Assembly (NCBI RefSeq): GCF_000369805.1
Contig: NZ_KB850224.1
Location: forward strand, 3,207,021-3,271,020
Direction: 5' to 3'
Length of the DNA: 64,000 nt
Origin: Acinetobacter sp. NIPH 2100
GTDB lineage: Bacteria; Pseudomonadota; Gammaproteobacteria; Pseudomonadales; Moraxellaceae
The notes under the pieces are model-generated. The model worked only from the letters and a program-made list of their open reading frames with translations. It did not search any database and was not told where the DNA came from. Each line of letters opens with the position of its first letter. Positions within the stretch are counted from its first letter, which is position 1. Shown here piece by piece: positions 34,091 to 42,221 of the stretch. Both the position numbers and the translations under genes were made by a program.

Positions 34091-35373
34091 CGACATTCTT
34101 CTAAATACTCCCAGACCGCTTCTAAGGTATGAAACGAACCACAGACTAAAATCAGCTGATTGTTATTACTTTGTTTCAGCACAGTGTCAAACGCTTGCTG
34201 GATACTGCCAAACTCGTATACCTGTTGCCCTTGCAATGCATTATGTATCTGTTGCACTGGTGCGGCTCTAGGCACATCTAAGTTAGCAATAAACCAATCT
34301 TTTACTGTTGTTTTTAGTAAATCGGTGACAGAAGCAATGTCTTTATCTGCCAACATAGAAAATACTGCAACAACGTCTGTGTACTGTTTATTGTATTTTA
34401 AGAATTTTCGCAACTGCTTCAATAAAAATTCGACGCCATGCGCATTATGCCCAGCATCAAAAATCACGGTTTTATCTTGGATTTGTCGTATTTCAAAACG
34501 GCCTTGTAAGCGTGCTTGCTGAATACCCGTTGCAATCGCTGCTTGCGAAACCTCAACACCACTCACCAATACAGCGGCAACTGCGGTAGACATATTATCC
34601 AGCGCAAGCTGTCCCATAGGCAGTTGTAATGTGGTTCCAGAAGACGCAAATGACCATGTTTGGCCATCATCATTCAACTGATAAAAATAATCACGATTCA
34701 ACGCATATAACTGGGCCTGAGTTTCAGCCACTTTATCTTGAATCGCTTGTGGTAATGTTTGTTGACCGGCAAAAATCACAGGAATATTCGGACGAATAAT
34801 CCCTGCTTTTTCAAATGCAATTTTTTCGACCGTATCACCGAGCCAATCCACATGGTCTAAACCAATATTGGTAATCACTGCGACATCAGGATCAATGACA
34901 TTGACCACATCGAGACGACCACCAAGACCGACTTCAAGTACCCAAACATCACATTGTTGTTGTTTAAAAATAACAAAAGCAGCCAAAGTGGTTGCTTCAA
35001 AAAAAGATAAACTTAAACCACATTCACGTCGTGCTTGATCAACCAGAACAAAAGCATCAACCAGACTTCGATCATCAACCTCAGCACCCGCCAGCTTTAC
35101 CCGTTCATTAAAGCGATAAATATGCGGTGATTGATATAAGCCAACCTTATAGCCCTGCGCATTTAAAATCGCAGCCAAGGTCGTGGTGGTTGAACCTTTA
35201 CCATTGGTCCCAGCGACGGTAAACACCTTCGCTTGAGGCTGCATCACACCGAGCTTTTCAGCAACGGGAATGACACGTTCTAAACCTAAATCAATGCCTG
35301 TAACATGAACATGGCCCCAATAATCGAGCCATGTTGTTAATGTATCTGTTGAATGTGGAGCGAGTGGTTTCAA
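34087..35373 (-). CDS. folC: Bifunctional dihydrofolate/folylpolyglutamate synthase
   Basis: 428 residues. P-loop VAGTNGKGST is at ~residue 54-63. LGLERVIPVAEKLGV before it aligns with the E. coli FolC N-terminus, which requires the upstream start. That start is a TTG at 35373-35371 overlapping the accD stop (TTGA). Further motifs are GLGGRLDVVN, TNIGLDHVDWLG and FDAGHNAHG. It adds glutamate to dihydropteroate and folates in the cytoplasm. It is the third gene of a tightly overlapping trpA-accD-folC-SPOR operon. The non-ATG start and overlap suggest coupled, moderate translation. Confidence 0.94.
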   Translation of the reverse strand: MKPLAPHSTDTLTTWLDYWGHVHVTGIDLGLERVIPVAEKLGVMQPQAKVFTVAGTNGKGSTTTTLAAILNAQGYKVGLYQSPHIYRFNERVKLAGAEVDDRSLVDAFVLVDQARRECGLSLSFFEATTLAAFVIFKQQQCDVWVLEVGLGGRLDVVNVIDPDVAVITNIGLDHVDWLGDTVEKIAFEKAGIIRPNIPVIFAGQQTLPQAIQDKVAETQAQLYALNRDYFYQLNDDGQTWSFASSGTTLQLPMGQLALDNMSTAVAAVLVSGVEVSQAAIATGIQQARLQGRFEIRQIQDKTVIFDAGHNAHGVEFLLKQLRKFLKYNKQYTDVVAVFSMLADKDIASVTDLLKTTVKDWFIANLDVPRAAPVQQIHNALQGQQVYEFGSIQQAFDTVLKQSNNNQLILVCGSFHTLEAVWEYLEECR

Positions 35374-36266
35374 GGTAAATTCATCAGCTTAGCGACAAGT
35401 CTGTATACAGTATCACGTAATGCATGACGATGAACGATCTGATCGACCACACCATGATCAAGCAAATATTCTGCACGCTGGAACGGTTCTTCCAGTTTTT
35501 CACGTACGGTTTGCTCAATCACACGCTTGCCTGCAAAACCAATCATGGCTTTCGGTTCAGCAATATGCACATCACCCAACATCGCCAATGATGCAGTCAC
35601 ACCGCCATACACAGGATGGGTTAATACCACCAGATAAGGAACACGTGCTTCTTTCATCTTCTGGATTGCAGCTGCTGTACGTGCCATTTGCATCAAAGAC
35701 AACATGCCTTCCTGCATACGCGCACCACCAGAAGCAGCAAAACAGATCATCGGTTGATGCAATGCGATTGCACGTTCAGCCGCTTGTACAAAACGGTCAC
35801 CAACGACGGTTCCCATTGAACCACCCATAAAGTCGAAGTCAAATGCACAAGCAATCAAGTCCAAACCTTTGAGTGAACCTTGCATCACCACAAGTGCTTC
35901 AGTTTCACCCGTTTTATCTTGCGCCTCACGCATACGATCTGGGTAAGGCTTGCTATCAACAAATTTTAATGGGTCTTTGGCACTAAATTCTTGCCCCAAC
36001 TCACCATTCACTTGATCAAAGAACCAGTTCAAACGATCACGGGCACGCATACGTAAGTGTTCATCACATTGAGGACACACATAGGCATTAAATGACATTG
36101 CCGTACGCGTTACCAGTGCATGACACTCAGGACATTCAATCGTAGGCTCAGTAAAAGTCGATTTAAATATCTGCTGTTGATCTGCAACCTGAATACCAGG
36201 GACATGACGATCAGTCCAAGGTGTTGAAGGGTTAAGAACCTTCCCTGACGTTAACTCTTGACTCAT
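35370..36266 (-). CDS. accD: Acetyl-CoA carboxylase carboxyltransferase subunit beta
   Basis: 298 residues. An N-terminal zinc ribbon, CPECHALV...CPQCDEH (C-x2-C-x15-C-x2-C), is followed by the crotonase-like carboxyltransferase core. The core includes FDFDFMGGSMGTVVGDRF, ASGGARMQEGMLSLMQMART and HPVYGGVTASLAMLGD. With AccA it transfers CO2 from biotin-carrier protein to acetyl-CoA, the first step of fatty-acid synthesis. Its start overlaps the trpA stop by 4 bases (ATGA). Confidence 0.97.
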   Translation of the reverse strand: MSQELTSGKVLNPSTPWTDRHVPGIQVADQQQIFKSTFTEPTIECPECHALVTRTAMSFNAYVCPQCDEHLRMRARDRLNWFFDQVNGELGQEFSAKDPLKFVDSKPYPDRMREAQDKTGETEALVVMQGSLKGLDLIACAFDFDFMGGSMGTVVGDRFVQAAERAIALHQPMICFAASGGARMQEGMLSLMQMARTAAAIQKMKEARVPYLVVLTHPVYGGVTASLAMLGDVHIAEPKAMIGFAGKRVIEQTVREKLEEPFQRAEYLLDHGVVDQIVHRHALRDTVYRLVAKLMNLP

Positions 36267-37066
36267 ACTAACTCATCGAGCGCCGCTCGAAGCTCCTTCA
36301 CTTTATTCACCGTCTGTTGCGCAGCTTCATCCGCTGGCAATGTCGCAAAAGATTTAACGAAAGCACTTCCTACAATAACGGCATCGGCAACTTGACCCAT
36401 CGCTTTTGCAGACGCAGCATCACTAATTCCAAAACCGACGCCCACTGGCACATTAGTCTTAGACTTAATTTTTGCAATACGTGCTGCTGCTTCAGAAGTA
36501 TCTAAAGTTGCTGCACCTGTCACACCCTTTAATGACACATAGTAAACAAAGCCACTGGCTTGATTCACCACATGCTGAATACGCTGGTCGGTTGAAGTTG
36601 GCGCAAGCAAGAAGATCTGATCCATTCCATTTTGTTTAAGAACTTCACCTAATTGCTTCGATTCTTCTGGTGGTAAATCCACCAAAAGGACACCATCAAC
36701 ACCACAGTCTTTCGCATAAGCAACAAACTTTTCATAACCAATCACTTCAACAGGATTTAAATATCCCATCAGTACCACTGGTGTTGTTTGATCTTTTTCA
36801 CGAAAGGTTTTCACCATATCCAATGCATCAAGGGTATTGGTTCCACCTGCCAAAGCACGCTCAGCAGCTAAAGCAATCACAGGGCCATCCGCCATCGGGT
36901 CAGAGAATGGGAGACCCAATTCAATCACATCAACACCTGCTTCAACCATTTGATGAAGCAGTGGAACAGTTACCTGCGGATGCGGATCACCTGCCATCAC
37001 ATAAGAAACAAGCGCTTTACGTTGCTGAGATTTAAGCTGTTCAAAACGAGTGGCAAGACGTGACAT
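36263..37066 (-). CDS. trpA: Tryptophan synthase alpha subunit
   Basis: 267 residues from the ATG at 37066 (MSRLATRFEQLKSQ). An upstream in-frame extension to 37126 lacks homology to TrpA and is rejected. Catalytic Glu and Asp lie in VDVIELGLPFSDPMADGP. VPVGVGFGISDAASA is the phosphate-binding loop. It splits indole-3-glycerol phosphate to indole and G3P, passing indole to TrpB. It is unusually separated from trpF-trpB by ~7.5 kb of unrelated genes, and it heads the accD-folC-SPOR operon. Confidence 0.96.
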   Translation of the reverse strand: MSRLATRFEQLKSQQRKALVSYVMAGDPHPQVTVPLLHQMVEAGVDVIELGLPFSDPMADGPVIALAAERALAGGTNTLDALDMVKTFREKDQTTPVVLMGYLNPVEVIGYEKFVAYAKDCGVDGVLLVDLPPEESKQLGEVLKQNGMDQIFLLAPTSTDQRIQHVVNQASGFVYYVSLKGVTGAATLDTSEAAARIAKIKSKTNVPVGVGFGISDAASAKAMGQVADAVIVGSAFVKSFATLPADEAAQQTVNKVKELRAALDELV

Positions 37067-37341
37067 AGGATTATGCTTTCCTGATTTATATAAATTAAGG
37101 AGTTGTTTGTAGTCATACAAAAACACTGCATTGTAACGCTATTTTTTGTTCATTGAACAGAGTTTGACGTGATTGAGACAGTGAATCTTGCTACTTACAA
37201 CAGCCTTGCTACATTTATCTATATTTTGAGTTTTTTCTCAATGATCAAAGCTTCCTAATTTTGGCCTGATCACACTGCATTTTAGAAATACGCCAAGCTC
37301 CTTTATACTAGCCGCAATTTTTAAGTTTTCTTTTTATTTTT

Positions 37342-38673
37342 ATGTCTGCCCACCTTCAGGAAAAAGTACAAAGCAATGCTCTTGCTTTGCTACCGCTATT
37401 GGTATTTTTGATCATCTTTCTCGGGAGTGGTGTCTATCATTCAATAATCGGAACAGAATTTGCCTTTTATCAGGTCAAAGCACCCGTGGCCGCGATTCCA
37501 GCCGTGATTCTGGCGATGTTGCTATACAAACAAAAACTCAATGCAGCAATTGAAGAATTCTTACACGGTGCCAGCCATCCCAATCTAATCTTAATGTTTA
37601 TGGTCTTTATGCTGGCAGGGGCTTTTGCCAGTGTATCCAGTGCGATTGGCAGTGTCGATGCAACCGTACAGCTCGGACTCTCACTGATTTCAGCTGAATA
37701 TGTGTTGCCTATGCTGTTTATCATTGCAGCATTTATTGCAACCGCAATGGGAACCTCTATGGGCACCATAGCAGCCTGTGCACCGATTGCCTTTGGTTTC
37801 GCCCAAGCCACTGATATTGCACCTATCTATGCGATTGGTGCTGTGGTTGGTGGTGCCATGTTTGGCGATAATTTATCGATGATCTCCGACACCACGATTG
37901 CGGCAACACGTAGCCAAAATGTTGAACTTCGAGATAAATTTAGAGTTAATGTCTGGATTGCATTCCCCGCGGCTATCATTACTTTAATGGTTTATATTTC
38001 AATGAGCCATCAAGCGGAGGCAATTCAATCAACCCCTTATGATATCTGGCTGATTCTGCCCTATTTGGCTGTATTTTTTCTTGCTTTTACCCGTTTACAT
38101 GTTCTGGCAGTGCTGATGATCGGTGTGATTTTATCGGGCTTGATGGGACTGATTGAAAAGCCAGACTTTGACTTACTCAAGTTAAATAGCGCGATTTATG
38201 ATGGTTTTGTTGGCATGTTTGAGGTGGCATTACTTTCCATGTTACTGGGCGGATTATCAACTTTGATGCAAAAAGAAGGCGGTTTGCAGTGGTTGATTCA
38301 ACGTATCTATGCCATTACTCGCCTGTTTAAATTCGGCAAACAACGTGCAGGTGAATTCGGTATCAGTTTTCTGGTGGTCTTCTCGAATTTATTTGTGGCC
38401 AATAATACCGTTGCAATTATTCTCTCTGGCGATATGGCACGTGAAGTGGCAAAAGAATATGGCGTTGACCCCAAACGTAGTGCAGCATTCCTCGATATTT
38501 TTTCTTGTGTCATTCAGGGGATTATTCCCTACGGCGCGCAGTTACTACTTGCCTGTTCAATTGCCAAACTCTCACCCGTTGAATTGATTGGCAATATCTA
38601 CTATTGCTGGATTCTTGCGATTTGCGCAGTCCTTGCCATCGTCTTTAATTATCCACGCCTAAAAACACGTTAA
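37342..38673 (+). CDS. Na+/H+ antiporter NhaC-family protein
   Basis: 443 residues with ~11 membrane helices. NhaC-type signatures: ATAMGTSMGTIAACAPIAFG, GGAMFGDNLSMISDTTIAATRSQNVELRDKF and a late SNLFVANNTVAIILSG. The DN...SDTT region is the probable ion-binding core. Relatives act as Na+/H+, malate/Na+-lactate or amino-acid exchangers, so the substrate is uncertain. It is a single gene followed by a hairpin-rich element. Confidence 0.85.
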   Translation: MSAHLQEKVQSNALALLPLLVFLIIFLGSGVYHSIIGTEFAFYQVKAPVAAIPAVILAMLLYKQKLNAAIEEFLHGASHPNLILMFMVFMLAGAFASVSSAIGSVDATVQLGLSLISAEYVLPMLFIIAAFIATAMGTSMGTIAACAPIAFGFAQATDIAPIYAIGAVVGGAMFGDNLSMISDTTIAATRSQNVELRDKFRVNVWIAFPAAIITLMVYISMSHQAEAIQSTPYDIWLILPYLAVFFLAFTRLHVLAVLMIGVILSGLMGLIEKPDFDLLKLNSAIYDGFVGMFEVALLSMLLGGLSTLMQKEGGLQWLIQRIYAITRLFKFGKQRAGEFGISFLVVFSNLFVANNTVAIILSGDMAREVAKEYGVDPKRSAAFLDIFSCVIQGIIPYGAQLLLACSIAKLSPVELIGNIYYCWILAICAVLAIVFNYPRLKTR

Positions 38674-38702
38674 AATCCTGTACGAATATGAGACTCGAAA
38701 AT

Positions 38703-38840
38703 GTCGTTCACAACCTGAGCAAGCCAAAGCGACTAAAGCTTTGGTGAAGCGCAAGAATGAGGAAGTGAACCTTGCGGAGCTTCAATCGCTCCTCATGTGA
38801 ATGACAATGGTTTGCCTACTTTTGCCAAAACAAAAGTAGG
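38703..38840. repeat. Structured intergenic repeat element with four inverted repeats
   Basis: An outer stem GTCGTTCACA (38703-38712) and TGTGAATGAC (38796-38805; one G-U) encloses two hairpins. These are CCAAAGC-GACTAAA-GCTTTGG (38724-38744) and ATGAGG/CCTCAT (38757-38762, 38791-38796). The second contains GGAGC-TTCAATC-GCTCC (38776-38792), with a 7-nt loop. A separate perfect 10-bp stem CCTACTTTTG/CAAAAGTAGG (38815-38840) follows with loop CCAAAA. It shares GCGACTAAAGC with the 30.2- and 54.7-kb elements. Confidence 0.75.
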
Positions 38841-38941
38841 TCGAACCTAAGGTTTATCCAATAATTAGATGAGAATACAACATGACTCCGTTGAGCCTCC
38901 CCCATTTAAATAAGGATCTAGTGAAAAGATTCATTTTAAAT

Positions 38942-39964
38942 CTACAGAGATTTTAAAAACTGCTTGGGAGTAATTCCTGTCCAACGCTTAAATGCCCTTC
39001 CAAACGCACTCTGATCTGCATAATTAAGCCGCTCTGCAATCTCTGAAAAAGACTTACCTTGTTGCAAATACAGCTTACTTTGCTCCAAACGATACTGATC
39101 CAGCACATCCTGAAAATTCAGTTCATAGGCTTTAAGCTGACGTTGTAAAGTCCGCTCCGAACAATGCAGACGTTTGGCGACATAACTTTGCAACACCTCT
39201 TCCTGCTGCACTAAACCTTGATCAATAAAGCTATGTATCTTCTGACGAAACTGCTGCTGCTGAACCTCAAAAGAACTGACACTGTTCAATGACTGTTGTG
39301 CCTGAGTGGATAACACATGGTTCAATTGCTGATCCGCGGCAATACTTTTTGCCTTTAAAATTTGATTGGAAAAGCGGATGGCATATTGCCCCTGCTGAAT
39401 TTGAATCGGACAACCATAAAATTTTTCAAAATGATAAAGCGCAGTATGCGGTGCATAACCAAATTGAATCATCTGAGGGGGAACCAAAGCATCTTGCACA
39501 ATCGATTGTGAAATTTTAAAGATCAAGGCCAGATTCAACTCATACATTTCCCGATAATCACTGTAGGATGCACTCCAAACGATTTGAATATATTCAGAAA
39601 ATTGTTGTACATCGAGCTGCTCTAAATTGGTCTGTTTAAACACCAAAGAATAATAACGTTGTAATAATTGCAGGGCTTGCTGTAGATCAATACTGGTCGA
39701 TGCCAAATAGCCCATTAACCCCAAATCTTGTAAGTTGGCATGTTCCGCCAGTACCAACGTAATTGGACGAGTAAAGTGTGGCTGAGCAGCCTGTAGCAAT
39801 AAGGCATAGCGTTCAACATCAAAGTCTTTTTCATCTGGATTTTCTAAACAGGCTTGAAAGGCTTGCCAAAGTTCAGGCGCAACAACTTTAGACAAATCAA
39901 TTTGTTCCTGTTGTAAAACACGATTAAACAATCGCAAATATCCAATGATTATTTTAACTGACAT
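38942..39964 (-). CDS. AraC-family transcriptional regulator
   Basis: 340 residues. The N-terminal arabinose-binding-like domain includes LGLMGYLASTSIDLQQALQLLQRYYSLV. Two C-terminal HTH motifs follow: QSYVAKRLHCSERTLQRQL and FSEIAERLNYADQSAFGRAFKRWTGITPKQF. It is divergent from the di-iron hydrolase-like gene (40081), with a 116-base shared upstream region. This is a classic arrangement for local activation, so that gene is the probable target. The effector is probably a fatty acid or alkane-type compound by family habit, which is inference. Confidence 0.87.
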   Translation of the reverse strand: MSVKIIIGYLRLFNRVLQQEQIDLSKVVAPELWQAFQACLENPDEKDFDVERYALLLQAAQPHFTRPITLVLAEHANLQDLGLMGYLASTSIDLQQALQLLQRYYSLVFKQTNLEQLDVQQFSEYIQIVWSASYSDYREMYELNLALIFKISQSIVQDALVPPQMIQFGYAPHTALYHFEKFYGCPIQIQQGQYAIRFSNQILKAKSIAADQQLNHVLSTQAQQSLNSVSSFEVQQQQFRQKIHSFIDQGLVQQEEVLQSYVAKRLHCSERTLQRQLKAYELNFQDVLDQYRLEQSKLYLQQGKSFSEIAERLNYADQSAFGRAFKRWTGITPKQFLKSL

Positions 39965-40080
39965 ACGCCAATCTCATCCTGATCTGTCGTTATTTGTATA
40001 AAACTTGGCTGTAACTGTCAAAACATTTCATCGGAGTTTTTTCATACTGAGTTCATGAAGAAAAACAAGGAATAGTCAAG

Positions 40081-40956
40081 ATGAATGCACATGTTTCCTA
40101 TCAAGTTGATCCTGTGGTGAGAACAAAGTTGGACTTCCATCTCGATCAAGCACCACGCTTCTGGTTTGGGGGAGACCCGTTCCGCACCCGTATGTTTGAT
40201 GCACTCAGCCTAACCTTCCCTGATGGCGAACGTTATTTTATTGAATCTGTCCGTTTATTCCGTGACAAAATTGATGATCCAGACTTACAGGAACGTGTCG
40301 CTGATTTTATCCGTCAGGAAGCACAGCATGGCATTGCACATGACAAAATGAATCAGGTCATGAAAGATCAAGGCATGCCTGTGGATCAATTCACCACTCG
40401 CTTAAAGAAAATTTTTAGATTTGAACTTAACAATCGCTCTCCCCAATACAACATTGCCATGACCGCAGCAGCCGAGCATTTAACCGCACTGATGGCAGAT
40501 ACGTTTTATAGTAAAAAGGAAACTTTAGCAGAAGCAGATCCTTTTGTTCGCGCACTTTTTGCTTGGCATGCGATTGAAGAAATGGAACATCGTGATGTGG
40601 CATTTGATGTGATGCGCGAAGTTGGTGAAGTGCCCGAAGCAACCCGTCGCTTTGCCTTGGTCTTTACCACAGTGATGATGTTTGGTTTTACCTTGTATCG
40701 TACAGATGTGATGCTCAAAACAGATGGTTTCAACTTGAGACAACGTTTTGATATGGCACGTAAAGGTTTACCGTGGTTCTTTGGTCGTAACGGTATTTTG
40801 ACTGCAAAAAGAGCACAATATAGCGACTGGTTTAAAAAAGATTTCCATCCAAATCAACACCCAGTGATTCGCCAATACGATGTCTGGATTGATACTTTGG
40901 CTAAAACCAATGATCCTATTGCTGCGGGTGAAGCTTTTTGGCAAGCAGGAATTTAG
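40081..40956 (+). CDS. Metal-dependent hydrolase family protein (PF10118-type, ferritin-like di-iron)
   Basis: 291 residues. Carboxylate/His ligands suggest a helical di-iron site: RQEAQHGIAHDK (ExxH), AAAEHLTA (ExH) and HAIEEMEHRDVAFDV (ExxH). FWFGGDPFRTRMFDALSLTFPDGE at the N-terminus is the family signature. Annotated generally as metal-dependent hydrolase, the real chemistry is not established, and oxygenase activity is equally plausible from the motifs. The neighbouring divergent AraC regulator probably controls it. Confidence 0.8.
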   Translation: MNAHVSYQVDPVVRTKLDFHLDQAPRFWFGGDPFRTRMFDALSLTFPDGERYFIESVRLFRDKIDDPDLQERVADFIRQEAQHGIAHDKMNQVMKDQGMPVDQFTTRLKKIFRFELNNRSPQYNIAMTAAAEHLTALMADTFYSKKETLAEADPFVRALFAWHAIEEMEHRDVAFDVMREVGEVPEATRRFALVFTTVMMFGFTLYRTDVMLKTDGFNLRQRFDMARKGLPWFFGRNGILTAKRAQYSDWFKKDFHPNQHPVIRQYDVWIDTLAKTNDPIAAGEAFWQAGI

Positions 40957-40969
40957 TTCATTGCCCATA

Positions 40970-41002
40970 AAAAAATCCCCTTTCGATTGAGGGGATTTTT
41001 TA
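40970..41002. terminator. Bidirectional terminator
   Basis: AAAATCCCC (40972-40980) and GGGGATTTT (40991-40999) with a 10-nt loop, flanked by A- and T-runs, between convergent genes. Confidence 0.88.
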
Positions 41003-41011
41003 TTTCCGTTG

Positions 41012-42019
41012 TTACCACTTCGCGTAATGTTGTTCTAACAAACCATATTGGCTATCTAATGACACTAATTCGACCTGTTCATGCGCAATCGTCCCACTGA
41101 CTTTGGCCTGCCATTGATTAAACTGACTGCCAATCAAACGCAAGTTAATATTCTCAAAACGACACCAACCTGTTTCCACTACTAGATTTAAACATCCCCC
41201 CAAAGAACGAATCGACCATGTGTTTTCATTTTGCTGTTCAAATAGAACATCCGTCAGTGGATACAAACGTCCATTCACCCACAAAGCATTTTCATTACCA
41301 AAACTTTCATTCACACCTGAAGCAAGGTTAAGGCCAATACGCCGATCCTGCGCATCACGAAACTGGCAAGATAGCCAAAACCAAGCCGTTTCAGGTCGCA
41401 AAAAACCACAGGTATCGTCTAATGCTGCAAGGCTATGCGCATTGAATTCAATCTGTTGTTGATCAGGACTGATAAAGAACCCTTCAACTGCCAGCGTGGT
41501 TTGCTTCTGGGTATAGGTCCAACCATTAATCCCCGTCGGACTACATAAACTGAGTGCATCGGTACCTGCGCAAAAAATCCGTGCTTTTAACTGAATTTCA
41601 CCATGTTTAGTCACTTGGATATAACGCACGCCATTGGCATGTTGCATATCGAATTGATAGGCTGATTTCTTAAAATAGCTTTGACTAAATAATGGTTGCT
41701 CATCAAGCTGTGTTTTGAATGCCAGTGGCTGAATCGCATTCCACTCAATCACTTTCTGGGTTTGATGATCATAAACATAAAAGAAACCATGTCCTGCCCA
41801 AGATAAATCAACAATCGCCACGCCAATGCTGTAATGCTCATGTTGCAAACCACAGAATTTAAACTTCTTATATTTAAGCTGTTTGCGCCAACCTTTGAGT
41901 ATCTGTCCATAAGGCGTTTTATAGATATAGTCCTCCAAGTTAATCCGCGAAGGTACTTGATCAAAACGTCCATAACGAGGTTGACCATTGGCTTGTATCA
42001 AATCCATTTTATATTCCAT
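41012..42019 (-). CDS. DUF2804 domain protein
   Basis: 335 residues without signal peptide. DUF2804 signatures include a GQILKGWRKQLKYKKFKFCGL start, GINGWTYTQK, ALDDTCGFLRPETAWFW and SGVNESFGNENALWVNG. The fold is probably a lipocalin-like double barrel (as in the AttH/CrtC-like group) and the function is unknown. The ATG at 42019 lacks a good RBS; a second ATG at 42007 is possible. Single gene, convergent with the gene at 40081. Confidence 0.78.
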   Translation of the reverse strand: MEYKMDLIQANGQPRYGRFDQVPSRINLEDYIYKTPYGQILKGWRKQLKYKKFKFCGLQHEHYSIGVAIVDLSWAGHGFFYVYDHQTQKVIEWNAIQPLAFKTQLDEQPLFSQSYFKKSAYQFDMQHANGVRYIQVTKHGEIQLKARIFCAGTDALSLCSPTGINGWTYTQKQTTLAVEGFFISPDQQQIEFNAHSLAALDDTCGFLRPETAWFWLSCQFRDAQDRRIGLNLASGVNESFGNENALWVNGRLYPLTDVLFEQQNENTWSIRSLGGCLNLVVETGWCRFENINLRLIGSQFNQWQAKVSGTIAHEQVELVSLDSQYGLLEQHYAKW

Positions 42020-42221
42020 GATTGCTAGGTCGCATCTATGCCCATAATAGACGGTAAGTGATCAAATTTACTACTATTTTTATATTTTTAAATACCTCGT
42101 ACTTCACCTTTTATCCGAATAAGCCAAGCTCCTAACGAACTTTTTTAGCTCATCATTTCATCAAAAATTCATACAGAAGTTTTATTTTAAAAACAATCTT
42201 ATACCACTCGATCAAAAAACC

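Noticed and set aside
37067..37126. N-terminal extension of TrpA by 20 codons.
   Set aside because: The extra residues do not match TrpA and the internal MSRLATRFEQL start fits the family.
38703..38805. Possible tRNA gene.
   Set aside because: A T-arm-like hairpin is present but there is no D-arm, no T33 in the other loop, no matching 7-bp acceptor and no CCA.
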